A stretch of 64,000 nt of DNA from Ariolimax columbianus (GCA_036924085.1 JAVGWX010000003.1:124276474-124340473), one strand, 5' to 3'. Shown: positions 10,580 to 21,629, counted from the first letter of the stretch. Notes: generated from the letters alone by a model not told the origin. Numbers and translations are program-made.

Positions 10580-10860
10580 ACTGTAAGTGGTTCGTATATC
10601 AGAGGTGTGCAATACTGTCCGGAAAATGTGGATGCTGTCAAAACAAACGTTGTGGGATATACCAGAGATGTATAATTTCCTGCGGAAATGTTGAGGACTG
10701 TCAAAACACACAGAGTGATATAGTAGAACCATGCCAAGAACAATCAAGTAGTCATATTGACAGTACAAACAGTTTACTGTAGTCGGAAATATAATGTTTA
10801 CCAAATTATAAATAGAACACCAATACTAACTCCACAAACAGTTCACTGTAGTCTGAAATA
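10580..10860. repeat. Short duplications of about 62 bp and 75 bp
   Basis: A unit containing CAGAGRTGTRYAAT, CGGAAAATGTGGA and GCTGTCAAAACA occurs twice in tandem (about 10597-10725). Further on, ACAGTTTACTGTAGTCGGAAATATAA is echoed about 75 bp later (about 10768-10865). Long frames on both strands here come from these duplications and have no known domain. Confidence 0.5.
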
Positions 10861-10869
10861 TAACCTGTT

Positions 10870-11290
10870 TCATCATCATCATGTAGCACGTCCTTTGCAG
10901 AACGTCGCTCTCATCACAGCCCGTCTGAAAATCTCGATCTCTTGCCAAAATCTCCAGTCTGCTCCAGAGTCATGCCTAAACATTTCTTGACACCTTGGTA
11001 CCATCACCTTCTTGGTCTACCCCTGCCGTTCTTGCCTGGTGCCATATGTTCCATTTCCGTTCTCTCACGACATTTGGCCAAAATATTTCAGGAATTTTCT
11101 GTATATTATGGAATTTATGAACCAATTCTCCTCCATGCCCAACTCTTGTCAAATGTCTGCATTTTTCTTTGTTTTTCGGGCTTCTGTATTCAGGGGTTCT
11201 TTCTACAACATTTTGATTCAAGGGACTCGATTCTCTTCTTTGATGTGTTTCGGTTACTGTCCAAGTTTTACAACTTTATGCTGACTCGGA
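10870..11290 (-). mobile_element. RTE-type LINE 3' end with GAT tail
   Basis: Read on the minus strand, this copy contains a DIRQEL-like segment, an ENWF(I)N block, a KYFGQ (KYFGH) box and, near the end, AVMRATFCKGRAT followed by TGATGATGATGA. The same order and tail occur in plus orientation at 44633-45030, where the sequence is better preserved. Frameshifts disrupt the reading frame. Confidence 0.75.
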
Positions 11291-11375
11291 AATAAAAACA
11301 CAGGTTCTCAAATTATTCACTTTAATTCGTTTGTTAGTAATCTGTAATAGTGTCCTCATGTTGTGTAGCCTCAAT

Positions 11376-11550
11376 TTGCTGCAAAACTGCCCGACATACG
11401 AGGATCAGAGAGAGCAGATGTGGCCATCACCAGTGGCAACACTAGACAAGCTCTATGGCAGTGTCGACAGCCTCAGGATGACCGCTGCTTTTTTCGAAAA
11501 AATAAAGGGTGACGTCTGACTGCGTACGATGAAGAAGAAGAAGAAGGGTA
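11376..11550 (+). mobile_element. LINE 3' end, short duplicate of 1331-1640 family
   Basis: The frame reads LLQNCPTYEDQREQMW and on to AAFFEKIKGDV, nearly identical to the copy at 1355-1500, then a (GAA)n tail at about 11530-11548. Only the last 145 bp of the element were inserted, an extreme 5' truncation. Confidence 0.85.
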
Positions 11551-11579
11551 GCCTCTGCATTGTCATTGCCAATCTCCTT

Positions 11580-11965
11580 CTGACTTAGTCGCCATTGTTG
11601 TCAGTTCTGGATCCCAGATGCTCGAAGCTTGGGAGCTGTTCTATTTCCACATCCCTGGTTTTGAATTTATGTTGACTTCTTGTTTTGTCGGTAATCATTA
11701 CCTTTGTCTTGTTTATGTTTACAGATGATCTTCTCTGCATTTGCTTACGGTTGCAATTAGCTGCTCTATCCCGTCTGTACTGTTTCATAATATCACAATG
11801 TCGCCTGTGTATCTTAGATCTGGGATCTTGTGTCCACCGATTGTAAAGGGATCGTAACTTTCTATATTCTCATCCTCATTATGCATTCTGCATAATTGTT
11901 TAATAGGTATGGGGAGAGGAAACATCCCTAACCTACTCCCATTTGTACTTCGAACCAATTTTTTT
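11580..11965 (-). mobile_element. LINE reverse-transcriptase fragment
   Basis: Minus-strand frames joined across indels give a GCFLSPYLLN box (the usual QGCxLSP) near 11930-11890 and, after a gap in which the FADD box is not intact, NINKTKVMITDK and IEQLPSFEHLG (11730-11600). These are standard palm-to-thumb motifs of RTE-like RTs. It is truncated at both ends. Confidence 0.75.
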
Positions 11966-12437
11966 TCACCATATACTTTAACAGCAGCTTGTTATTTTTG
12001 ATATAATGATTCGATTAGATGGATTAGATGGAAATTCCATATCTATCATGATTATTATCAACCGTCATGGACTTATTGGCCTTTTTTTCATTCTGTAGTT
12101 ACCGTTGCTTTTTGAAAGTTATTCTGGCTGCTCATCACGCTTGGTCCATGGTGCTCCGTTAGCCCGATACTATGCCTGTCCAGCTGCTGCCTTCGGAGTC
12201 ATTGTCCACTAGGTCGGTCGTATATCTGTTTACCAAATTAAAAATAGGACACGCGTGAATTCTCTCTTGAGGGGAAGTCAGGCAAATATTACATGTTCTC
12301 AAAATCTGTCGGCTCTACGAGAGGAGTAATAATGTCATGCATATCAGTAACGCGGTCGAGAGATCAACTGAAGTGATGAACCAAGCCTGACGCAGACTGC
12401 CACCAGTAACCTATATGATTGTTTGAGAGTGGACAGA
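11966..12437. other. No feature recognised
   Basis: No supported frame, repeat or RNA gene was seen here. Confidence 0.4.
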
Positions 12438-12470
12438 GAAGAGAAGAGAAGAGAAGAGAAGAGAAGAGGA
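12438..12470. repeat. (GAGAA)n microsatellite
   Basis: About six units of AGAGA/GAGAA. Parallel frames on this stretch are artefacts of the repeat. Confidence 0.9.
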
Positions 12471-12918
12471 GGAAGAAGCAATCCAAAGTTGGGATGTTCT
12501 TTGTTGATAATGTTAGACACACTTCCATTAATCGATCATTTGAGGGTTTTATGTATTTGTGGAATAAATGTCTCGACTGCTGCAATAAACTTATTGTACA
12601 TGGTGGGAACAAAGTCCCTGGGCTACTAACTTGAAATTATGTCTGCGTGTTATCTTCCATTATCAGCACCGAATTTAATTGTCTTTAAATGTTGTTTTGG
12701 ACACCTGTATCCATGTTTATGGCCAAATTTCGATAGAACAATCTCTGACAGCCGTTTTCAGGTCGTCATCCGTGTGTGTCCTCGTTCTTGGTCTCTTTGC
12801 CGAACTGTACCGTGCTTTCTACTGTGTGCTGCAAACGTGGCCTTAAAGTATGTTTTGGTTGATAAGCCGGCTCTATAGAAAGCCCTTCCGGCAATAGACA
12901 GCACAGTCTACCTTTTAA
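12471..12918. other. No feature recognised
   Basis: Mixed-composition sequence without a recognisable domain. A 79-codon frame (12639-12878, plus) has no family resemblance I can name. Confidence 0.35.
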
Positions 12919-12920
12919 AT

Positions 12921-13205
12921 ATGCAGTTACACGGGGACATTGGCGCCAGAATTCGAAAGTGTGTCCCTCTCTCGGACAGATTATCCACGACTTCGGGTGT
13001 CAGAACACAAATGCGCATGTATCAGTCACGCGTGGTTCCAGTCCTCCTTTACGGCTCCAAAACATTGACATTACTCAAACATGACATATCAGGACTAGAC
13101 GTCTTCTACATATGCAACCAGCGGCACATCCTGGTTATCCGATGGCATGACTACATCCGCGACGAAGAGGTCTATGCTAAATCAGGTCTCCACTTAATTT
13201 AGAAT
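12921..13205 (+). mobile_element. LINE post-RT fragment
   Basis: A 93-codon open frame matches the region after the RT palm of finger-ended LINEs. DIGARIRKC corresponds to the helix with RI-KA, then VVPVLLYGSKTLT matches the STLLYGSETWT box, followed by RHILVIRWHDYIRDEEV, equivalent to RRLFKMKWQDRVRDTE in the copy at 306-600. The rest of the element is absent. Confidence 0.8.
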
Positions 13206-13310
13206 TGTGAACCACAGCTGTCTCCTTGTTCAATCGTGTCATTAAACTCAACCAGGAAAGGCAGGCCTACAAAATATTCCACAAATCGTTCCTGAGCTCC
13301 AAATGGTTTC

Positions 13311-13590
13311 CTCCAACCGTCTGGAATCACAGAGGAGGTAGTCTCCGCACAGTATGACTTCGGCAGATAGCAGCCGCTTCATCCAACCGGCTGGAATCGC
13401 AGAGGAGGTAGTCTCCACAAAGTATGACTTCGGCAGATAGCAGCCGCGTCCTCCGACCGGCTGGAATCGCAGAGGAAGTAGTCTCCGCACAGTATGACTT
13501 CGGCAGATAGCAGCCGCTTCCTCCGACCGGCTGGAATCGCAGAGGAAGTAGTCTCCGCACAGTATGACTTCGGCAGATAGCAGCCGCTTC
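13311..13590. repeat. 70-bp tandem repeat, four copies
   Basis: Units start at about 13311, 13381, 13451 and 13521 with CTCCRACCGGCTGGAATCGC and contain AGTATGACTTCGGCAGATAG. Copies differ at only a few sites. Because 70 is not a multiple of three, the overlapping minus-strand frames (13625-13248) change frame from copy to copy and are unlikely to be protein-coding. Confidence 0.95.
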
Positions 13591-13599
13591 CTCCGATTT

Positions 13600-14180
13600 G
13601 GATGACGCATGGAACCGTGTCTCAACAGTGGACCATGGATGTGGTCAGTGGTGTGCGGTGACGTTTCTCAAAGAGGACTAGGCTCGTGGACACCTTTCAT
13701 TATTGGGCTAAAGAGGAATACTCTCCATATAATGTCAATATGTAGCTTACAAATGACACTTTTACCAGTCACAGTTCACGTGGTTTAGCTGACTTCAACA
13801 GATGCACAATATTTAGACTTGGAATAAACAAACGAACATATTCTACCAATATTTTCAAAAATCTTCTGGTTTTCTCTGAAGTTTTTTATATAGTTATTGT
13901 GGACAGTTATGAGTAAGTCTTTTCTTTTCGCATCTTGGCTTTGTGAAAATGACGTATAAAAAAAGTCATTATTATTCTCCACACTCTGATCTGTTTCGAA
14001 CAGCACACAAGACCAACAATACTGTCTGTTTCTTGATTTGCATTCAGATAACCATGCTGAAGAAGTGTAATACTCTGTTTTGAAATGACGTGTCTAGTTT
14101 TCTGGTTTTTCATTTTTGTTTTAAAAGAAATGTCCAGAATTGGCTCACCTTTCCTTATTACTTGCTGTTTTTCTTCAAAA
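13600..14180. other. Unassigned; a minus-strand 95-codon frame without known domain
   Basis: A frame at 14194-13907 is rich in Lys, Gln and Thr (FEEKQQVIRKGEPILDI) and I cannot place it in any family. Nothing else is supported in this interval. Confidence 0.25.
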
Positions 14181-14182
14181 CT

Positions 14183-14357
14183 GAGGGTTCCCAACGAGAC
14201 TGGGGGTTCTAAACTAGGCTGAGGGTTCTAAACGAGGCTGAGGGTTCTAAACGAGGTTGAGGATTCTAAACGAGGCTGAGGGTTCTAAACGCGGCTGAGG
14301 GCTCTAAACAAGGCTGAGGGTTCTAAACGAAACTGAGGGTTCTAAACGAAACTGAAT
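14183..14357. repeat. 19-bp tandem repeat, about nine copies
   Basis: Unit TGAGGGTTCTAAACGAGGC, with minor variants (AACTAGGC, AACGCGGC, AACGAAAC), runs from about 14183 to 14357. Confidence 0.9.
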
Positions 14358-14650
14358 CGAGAACACAGTATTATGACATGTGACCGTGCTTTGACCTATT
14401 TATACTAACTTGTATCTGACAATTTTTGTTGTGAGGGAAGGAACAGTTGTCAAATCTAGTCCTGTTCTCTACTTCAACCCTTGAAACACTATCAAACTAT
14501 ATTGCCACTCGAACACTTTAACACTTCACCAGATCTTTTTCATTAACGGGAATAATTACATTAGCTTAATAACCATTACACTACCACTCATAAGAAGCAA
14601 ATGAAAATTATATTTTCTTATGACAGAACGCCAAGCGGCTAGCATGTATA

Positions 14651-15386
14651 TTCGAGGCGTGTTCAAATGAAACCGGAACTAACTGCACTAAGTGAACATA
14701 CGTACGATGCACATGATGACGTCGCTTCTAATGTAAAACAGCACATACCAACGGTCAAGTTTGCAAAAGCACATTATCCTCCGACTCATAGTTTCCTCAG
14801 TAGACTGTTTTAAAACATGGTGAGGGTGATATTGAATCCATCCAGAGTTGATCAGAGTGCGGTGATTTATTTTCTAACAGCTGAAGGATGTCAACTAATT
14901 GACATTCATCGAAGTGTATGGGGACAAAAGTGTGGCGAACGTAAGTTCTGGCGACGGTCCACCCGAATTGCTGCATCAATTTTGAGGATGGCAGCTTCTG
15001 ACGCAACAAGATGCGCCTGACTTGGTCTCGGGAGATCTTTCGTTAACTCAGCTCCTGCTTTAAACATCGTTGTCCAGTTCTTCACTGTTGTCTTTGACAC
15101 ACTTTTGTCACCATACACAGCCTGCATTCTGCGATAAATGTCAACTGGTCGACATCCTTCAGCTGTTAGACACCGAATCACCGCTCGCTGGTCAAATCTG
15201 GACGGAATCTGTTTAACACGCCATGTTTTCAACGGTCTGCTGAGGAAACTATGAGTCGAAAGGATAATGAAATTTTGCAAACTTGCGGTTGGTATGTGCT
15301 GTTTACATCAGAAGTGACGTCATCATGCGCATCGTACGTATATTCCATTGGTGCATTTAGGTCCGGTTTAATTGTAATACGCCTCA
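14651..15386. mobile_element. Fold-back mariner, copy A
   Basis: This 736-bp unit is flanked by TA and has inverted ends (TTCGAGGCGTGTTCAAATGA against TGAGGCGTATTACAATTAAA). The inversion extends far inside. Roughly 14651-14937 is an inverted, diverged copy of 15100-15386, and both arms carry the start of the same mariner transposase pointing inward. The right arm is longer and reads to residue ~100 of the protein. The arms meet near 14937 at GGCGAACGTAAG, the same inner breakpoint used by copy B (56975-58236). A transposase source is not encoded here, so it is non-autonomous. Confidence 0.85.
14910..15280 (-). pseudogene. Mariner transposase N-terminal half (right arm of copy A)
   Basis: A 124-codon open frame holds the paired helix-turn-helix DNA-binding region of a mariner transposase. 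It includes FDQRAVIRCLTAEGCRPVDI, VYGDKSVSKTTVKNWTTMFK and then LTKDLPRPSQ. The frame ends at the palindrome centre before the catalytic DDD domain, so it cannot catalyse transposition. The opposite arm (14817-14937, plus) encodes the matching start with FLTAEGCQLIDIHR. Intact mariners have about 345 residues. Confidence 0.85.
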
Positions 15387-15780
15387 TAATTGTACAGATG
15401 GATTAGTTTGGCTTTGGCTGTTTCTCTACCCGGAGAGAACCGATAAGAACCGATCGCTTTCGATGCCTGTCATTTGGGGGAGCAAATAGCGGAATATCGT
15501 TGAGTATTGTGAGGCAAATTGAGACAGATAGTGAGGAATACTAATAGTGTTTATCCAATGTTTTTATTTTATGCTTTTCATGTCCCGTGGAAATTGAACT
15601 TAAAAAAATCATAACTAAAACGTCTGGTGACTAGCCAAGTCCTACTAGTCCATTGACTTAACCCCACAGCATATGGTCGATCGAAGTAACGGACGTAATA
15701 CGCCTAAGCGAACTTACTATACCAACCGCTAGTAAGCTGATAGAAAAGTGTGTTTCGCTTTACACCGGAGCGCATTATCA
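15387..15780. other. No feature recognised
   Basis: No domain, tandem repeat or RNA gene is supported. Short AT-rich and CTAGT-containing stretches only. Confidence 0.4.
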
Positions 15781-15784
15781 GGTG

Positions 15785-16010
15785 TTATTTCAGGATTTCG
15801 ACGTGACCATTCCATGTCGGACCCACGTTCAATCCATAGTCCACTAAACTCTCTGCTCAGGAATTCTCTTTCGTGGAGGGTACAATGTGCCAGTGCTCCA
15901 TCTTGTTGAAATTCAATCTTAGCGACGTGAGATAATTCGTTCCGACGTCTAGTGAAGGAGATTTCCTGTCTCCGCTTACATGCGGTCGATAACCTGAAAC
16001 GGATATCAGA
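15785..16010 (-). pseudogene. DDE transposase relic (FQQDGAxxH type)
   Basis: On the minus strand a short frame reads FQQDGALAHCTLHEREFL, then GLWIERGSDMEWSRRNPEI. This matches the stretch around the second and third catalytic acids of an invertebrate Tc1/IS630-like transposase, commonly FQQDGAPPHYAL...W-GRRGPIEWPPRSPDL. The third-acid Asp in the final motif appears as Glu or is lost. Only about 50 residues are recognisable. It is a fragment of a dead DNA transposon, unrelated to the mariner next to it. Confidence 0.65.
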
Positions 16011-16225
16011 GATTGCTTCCTCGAAATGCAGCCATCAACACTGAGGAAAATGTCTCAAAGAACGCAGTAAAAATACAAACACATTGGGTGCTGATAATGG
16101 AAGACAACATTAATTAAAGTTAGTTGCTAGAGACTTTATGTAGAGTGACTATTGGTGCTGTTTATTAAACGTATGCCTCCCTCTCTCTACTCGCTCTTAG
16201 CTCTCGAATCTTTATCTTTCTGTCT

Positions 16226-16256
16226 GTTACTTGCTCTCTCTCTCTCTCTCTCTCTC

Positions 16257-16293
<37 letters not shown>

Positions 16294-16312
16294 CTTTCTC
16301 TCTCTTTCTCGC
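16226..16312. repeat. (CT)n-(TA)n-(CT)n microsatellite
   Basis: CTCTCT, then about 17 TA units (16258-16292), then CTTTCTCTC. Frames here are artefacts. Confidence 0.95.
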
Positions 16313-16509
16313 CCTCTGTCCATCGATAGACTAGCAATACATAATCATAGAGCGCACAAAAGCTTTACCCTTTGTAGCATGGTTTTGCTTGTCAACTTTA
16401 AACAGATTGCTGATGCACCGTCGGCAACAAATGTCTGACCTTCGCGATCACCACGGCCGGATGCAATCCGTATCGCTCTACTTGTCATGTGTCCTTTTTG
16501 AGTGGAGGT

Positions 16510-18905
16510 TTTTTAGTTAATGTGTCAGAGTAGTAGACACTTCCGTTCATCGCGACTCCCGATAAATGTAAGTCATCTCTTTCGCCATCTATCACCCAGG
16601 AGTTCGTATGTCATCAACCAACTCTCGTCAGGCAGCTTTGTCCTGTGCAATCTTTTCCAATTCCTTCCAGTTTTTGTGTGGTTTTCTTTACTTCCGCCTC
16701 CATGTATTCCTTGGCCTATGCCTCTCCTTCCCTGGGGGTTCCATGACAGGGAATGCCTGGTGATCTGGCCTGAGGCTTTCTTAATGTATGACCCATCTAT
16801 CTCCATTTTCTTCCTTAGATTTCTTGTTCCAATTTCCTCTTGTCCCCCTCGCTCCCACAGTCTGACGTTTGTAACTTTGTCAAACCATTTTATACCAAGA
16901 ATCTTTCTCAGACATCTATTGACAAAACCCTGCAGTCTCCTGTTATTGCCTTTGGTCATCCTCCAGGTTTCCGCTCTATACATTGAACATCCTTATCTTT
17001 CTCTTCCTTATTATTTCCTTGGAGTTCAATGTGGGTTTCAACTCTTGCTTTTTGTTTCATTGATTTGATATCCTCACATGTCCTTTCTTGTTGATGAGAC
17101 TTCCAGGGTATGTATATACATCTACCTCTTCTAATGGCGTTCCTCTCGGCCTGATTGGTTCTGTGTTTGCTTGCGTTCGCCCTAATTATTTTTGTCTTTT
17201 CCTCATGTATCTTCAAACCGACTTGTTTAGAGGTATAATCCAGTCTATCCAGTTTCCCTTGCATTTGGCTTTGACTATGGTACAAAAGGGCTATATCATC
17301 CTCAAAATGCAGGTCCTCCAGCTGTTAATTCAAGGTCCACTGGATTCTATTTATCTCATTTTGTTGTTATTTTCATAATCCAGTCCACTGCCATGATGAA
17401 CAGGAAAGGTGACAGTAGGCAACCCTGTCATACCGCTGATTTAATTTTGAATGGCCCTGTGAGTTGTCCTTCGTGTATAACTCTACATTGCGTACTTTCA
17501 TATGTCTGTGTAATTATGTTTGTGAGCTTTTGAGGAATTCCATAGTGCCTCAGTAGTTTTCATAGTATATCTCTGTCCAAACTGTCGAAAGCCTTTTCAT
17601 AATCAACGAAATTGATGTAAAAACTCGAATTCCATTCCAATGATTGCTTCACAATTATCCGCAATGTGACTATCTGGTCAATGCATGATCTATTCTGTCT
17701 GAAGCTCTCCTGCTCATCCCTTATCTTATTACCCACTGCCTTTTAAAACCTTTCTAGTATTACTCTTTTAAACACCTTTACTGATAATAACATTATTCCT
17801 CTATGGATTTTGCATTCTTGTAAATCTCTCTTCTCAGACAATTTCACACTCTCCAACCTTTTGGTAAGTTTTCTTGCTCCCAGATGGCGCCTGTCAATCT
17901 GTGGAGCATGTTAGTAGATGTTTCAAGATCTGCTTTTATGGCTTCTGATGGTATCCCATCAGGTCCTGGTGCTTTTCCGTTTCTTAGAAACGTTATTGCC
18001 CTTCTAATCTCTCCTTTACTTGGATTATAACAGTTCATCGACAGGTCCTCCTCTGCTGGTGGGATGTCTGGTGGGTTGTCTGGTGCTGGTCTGTTCAAAA
18101 GCTCTTCAAAATAATCTACCCATCTTTTCTTCTGTTCTTCAAGTTTAGTTATCTTTTTCCCAAGTTTATTTTTGATTGGTCTTCCTTGTTGTTGATACTT
18201 TCCCGATAGTTTCTTATTACGCTTCTTCTCGATCAGTGATTGTTTCTGCTTTTGTCCATTCTTTATGCTTCCATTTCTTCATTCCTACCACTTCCTCACA
18301 GTTTTCCACGTGCTTTGTACTTGTTCCCATTTATCCCCAATGCTGTCCCTTCATCTAGCTGCTCCAGTGCTTAATATTTATTCCTGAGTGTTATACGGAA
18401 CTCGTTTTTCTTATAATCTTTGTTCAGGTATTGTACACAGTACCTTGGCCTGCTGACTTGCATCGTTCTGCTTATCCTTAACTTCAGCTGTACCTTCGCA
18501 ATCACTAAAAAGTGGTCTGAGGCCACTTCTGCCCTACTGTAGAACCTTGACATCTAATAATGGTCGTCTAAATATGGAGTTTACGCGGATGTCATCAATC
18601 TGATTTTTCTGTCTTCAAATATACTTCCTCCTATGACCAATTTGTTTCCTGCACAAAAAATCTACAAACCGCTCTCCTTTTAGGTTTAGGACTCCTAGTC
18701 CCTCCCTCCCCATGATCTCCTCATATCGTACGTTGTCATATCCTATTTTTGCGTTGAAATCTCCCATTAGTATGAAAATGTCACTCCTCCCTGTCTCCTC
18801 CAATAGTTTCTGTAATCTGCTGTAGAAAACCTCTGTAACTGTGTCTTCCTTTTCGTTTGTTGGAATATGTCCCTAAATCATATTTAGTTTAACATTCTTG
18901 TTCTT
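16510..18905 (-). mobile_element. RTE-type LINE, endonuclease to C-terminus, frameshifted
   Basis: Reading the minus strand from 18905 to 16510 and crossing many indels gives, in order: endonuclease motifs ILMGDFNAKIGYDN (about 18780-18730) and EVASDHFLV (18525-18498); an RT start NGKAPGPDGIPSEAIK (about 17980-17930); NFVDYEKAFDSLDRD (about 17612-17565); QGCLLSPFLF (about 17425-17395); an altered catalytic box FEDDIAL (about 17298-17278); and a post-RT domain GAETW-like RAETWRMTKGNNRRLQGF through WNPQGRRG (16983-16573). About 2.4 kb survives, the most complete of the old LINEs here. It is dead by stops and frameshifts. The RTE-clade name is from motif resemblance only. Confidence 0.85.
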
Positions 18906-19204
18906 TGTTCTAAATTGTCTGAGTTATGGTTCGTATCAATTCCACGTGTCCCACCGTAACGTTCTCAGTGGCTATTCATGCCAGTTCCAGTGTTATCGAA
19001 TTGACTGCATTTACACATTCTGGAAATGTTGCTTATATTCACATACAAACATTACTGGTTTCAGAATAGTGTGGCGTACCGAGAAAAGAACAAATCATTT
19101 TCAGAGTATTTCTGGGGCGCTGTTTCACGTTTTGTGAGATATGTCTTGGGTTTCGTCGTTGTTCGTTCTCAAACTTTCTATACGAAGTCCCGAAAAGAGC
19201 TTTG

Positions 19205-19470
19205 CAAATAGCATGATGTTGTCCGGAGATCGGGATGCGTTGTGCGGTAGTTTACAGCTTGACTGCAATATTTGCACCTTTCAGTCCGACACATTCGACT
19301 TCAGCAAGCATTTTTAAAGTACCAGGTTAACCTTCTCTCTTCGATGCTCTCTCCTTCTGTAGTCTGCTCTGTTATAGCATGTTATCCAGGAGACCGCGTG
19401 GGGGTGTAGAAGGGTCTTGGCAGCTGTGGTTATGCTGGCCCTAATGCTAGCAATTAGCTATATCTCCTTG
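19205..19470 (-). repeat. Dispersed repeat D1, copy 2 (inverted)
   Basis: The reverse complement aligns with 8030-8250 and 48740-48970, sharing CTGCCAAGACCCTTCTACA, CCTGGATAACA, CAGAGCAGACT and AAGTCGRATGTGTYGGA. It is shorter than the two plus-strand copies at both ends. Confidence 0.75.
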
Positions 19471-19805
19471 AACAATGTTGTTCATGCGCTGCCCAGCATC
19501 TTGATCTCTTTGAGATATGTCGACAGTGTTTACCCTTTTCTTCAAATTGTGTCTGGCTGCTATCGCCCACAAGCTCATGAGTGTGTTCTAGGTAGTGTGT
19601 GTGTGTGTGTGTAGGACAGACAGAAAATATCGTCACTGTCACACTGAGAGTATGTAGTAAGAGACCTCTAACACCTCTAGGGTAGAAGTCTCTCCAACCC
19701 CAGACATTGATCATCCCGCACCGTCGCCAATGCATGTTCAGCCGTTTGGATTTAGAACAAAAATATAAAAACAACAACGCATATATGATGCAGGAATCAA
19801 AGAGT

Positions 19806-20001
19806 GGATAACTTGTCATGCGATCGAGAAAAAAACAACAACAAATGTAAGAGCTGTGTTGGCGGTGCAAGTCAGAAGGCCACGGCACTGCGTACAATAC
19901 CTGAAAGAAGATTATAAGAAAAACGTGTTTCGCATTACACTCCGGAATAACTTGTCATGCGATCGAGAAAAAACAACCAATGTAAGAGCTGTGTTGGCGG
20001 A
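19806..20001 (+). repeat. Duplicated GATAACTTGTC block flanking a LINE scrap
   Basis: A block beginning AACTTGTCATGCGATCGAGA and ending GAGCTGTGTTGGCGG occurs at about 19808-19863 and again at 19949-20001. Between them (19862-19952) lies a short LINE piece reading RPRHCVQYLKEDYKKN. That piece is the inverted counterpart of 18465-18371 in the RTE LINE (RPRYCVQYLNKDYKKN). Confidence 0.7.
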
Positions 20002-20299
20002 AGCCGAATTTTACTCCTGGCAGGTTCAGTTAAAGAGAACCGATCTCCTGGAAAGGACTAGAACAAGAAAATACAAGAAGTTCATCCGGATTATGGGGGT
20101 TGGGTTAGGTCTAACAACTCTTCAGTATAATACAATGTCACATGAACTACACTCTCTACTGACAGACGAGTCCAGAAGGGTCCATGCTGCTGAGGAACTT
20201 GCGTCGACCAGAGGGAAGTCTGTACCGAGCAGCAGATCACCTGCAGCTGAAGCTTCAGATGTGGAGTTTAAGATGATGACACAAATTATGAATCGATGA
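19856..20299 (+). CDS. Unrecognised 147-codon frame, starting within a LINE scrap
   Basis: The first ~30 codons are the RTE LINE scrap just described. The remainder, from RAVLAEAEFYSWQVQLKRTD to the stop after TQIMNR, is Ser-, Glu- and Arg-rich (HSLLTDESRRVHAAEELA) and resembles nothing I can name. Possible readings are a LINE ORF1 remnant, an exon, or chance. There is no promoter or splice evidence for expression. Confidence 0.2.
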   Translation: MLAVQVRRPRHCVQYLKEDYKKNVFRITLRNNLSCDREKTTNVRAVLAEAEFYSWQVQLKRTDLLERTRTRKYKKFIRIMGVGLGLTTLQYNTMSHELHSLLTDESRRVHAAEELASTRGKSVPSSRSPAAEASDVEFKMMTQIMNR

Positions 20300-21370
20300 G
20301 CAGCGACTGCTGCAGTTCTTTGTTCTGAATGAATCGAAAAGTAAACAGAATGTGTAACGGGACCACTTCGGTATAATATGTGTTGAGGCTCCTTTCTCAC
20401 ATCTCAGTGTTCTTCTTTGTAGTCATATACCTGTTCTATATTTTTTATTTGATCCAATTTTGGGACATGTGACAGATTCAAACCTGTTTCGAATGAAGAT
20501 GACGATTTGATTTGAAATTTGAAAGAATAAACTAAGGGACCATTTTTATATCTAATAGCCCAGTACACCCGACTTCAGCACACATTTTTAACGGGTTTGC
20601 TTCCTATAGTAGTACAGACTTTCTATTTCGTGAATCAGAACCCGGCAAGATTTGGCAATCAAAAAATTTCCGGCGGGTTCTTCTCTGACGAAGTTGGCAC
20701 CAGCTTGCACATTAAAGCGTCTGGTGGCACTCGCTTGTGGACTGAACACGATCGAACAATTCTTACGTCTTGGCGCATACGTGATAGTCGCAGGCAATTG
20801 TTTGTGTTCTCCGTGTAAACCAACATCATTTACCATGTCTAGCATAGACAAAGATACGTTCACAACTGTCCGTTTCTTCTACTGTTTTTGTACATAAACG
20901 TTTATTGCAACAATGTGTAGCTTTTGGATGGTGTAACTTTTAGGGTAGGACAACTTAGTGATTCAAAAGTGTGTTTTCTCCCCTAGAGGACTTAAAATGC
21001 TATCTTAGCCACCTACATACCTGCGCCCACCCAAATTGTTTCCGTTCATTCACCCGTCCGTTCGTCTGTCCACCTATACATCCACCCACCGTCCGTATGT
21101 TTATCTGTATATATAGAATTTTAAAAAATAATATTAATAATTGTCATTCACATCAACTACGCATTTCAGGTGGAGCTAAAAAAGTACATTTTCAAGTGCT
21201 AATCTATATAATATTTACAAAGTCTGTTTGTTAATGTCTGAAGGGGGTTGCAAGTAATGGACAAACGATTATGTACATTGTTTACTGGCAAATAAAAAAT
21301 GTAACCCAAGTTCCTTGGCATGTGCGAGATACGTTGGGACCTATTTATTCCGGGAAACACTGTTCACTAA
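20300..21370. other. No gene recognised
   Basis: Frames of 73-91 codons overlap on both strands between 20588 and 20897 without a known domain. Around 21010-21110 there is CCACCC/CCGTCCG-rich sequence of no clear period. Confidence 0.35.
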
Positions 21371-21379
21371 CATAATTTG

Positions 21380-21466
21380 GACAACAGCACGTTGCCGAAT
21401 GGTTTTCATGCCCGCCTGCTAGGAAGAATGGACAGCGACTCGAATCCCCTGTTGTACGACTTGTTT
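21380..21466 (+). repeat. tRNA-Ser-like sequence, likely a SINE head or pseudo-tRNA
   Basis: GCCGAATGGTTTTCATGC resembles a serine tRNA D arm (box A), CCTGCTAGG could be an anticodon loop with GCT, and GACTCGAATCCCC is a good box B. The ends pair imperfectly (GGACAAC with GTTGTAC, one mismatch), and the T-stem pairing is poor. It is therefore unlikely to be a working tRNA gene. No recognised SINE body follows. Confidence 0.4.
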
Positions 21467-21629
21467 AAAATTTACACATACATTTAAATTTACTGCCGAT
21501 TTTGTGTGTATTAAAATATTGTTCCATACAAAATAACAATTTTCCGATCGAATGGGATTATCGGAATTCTTGGAATAAAACATTTCCACTGGTGGAGGGA
21601 TGGATGGTTAGGGTGTGGTAGAGGTGGGC

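Noticed and set aside
13248..13625. 125-codon minus-strand frame
   Set aside because: It crosses four 70-bp units, which shift frame each time, so the protein would not be a true repeat and composition gives no coding signal.
21380..21466. Functional tRNA-Ser gene
   Set aside because: The boxes look right, but the acceptor has a mismatch and the T-stem pairs badly. A SINE head or pseudo-tRNA is more likely.
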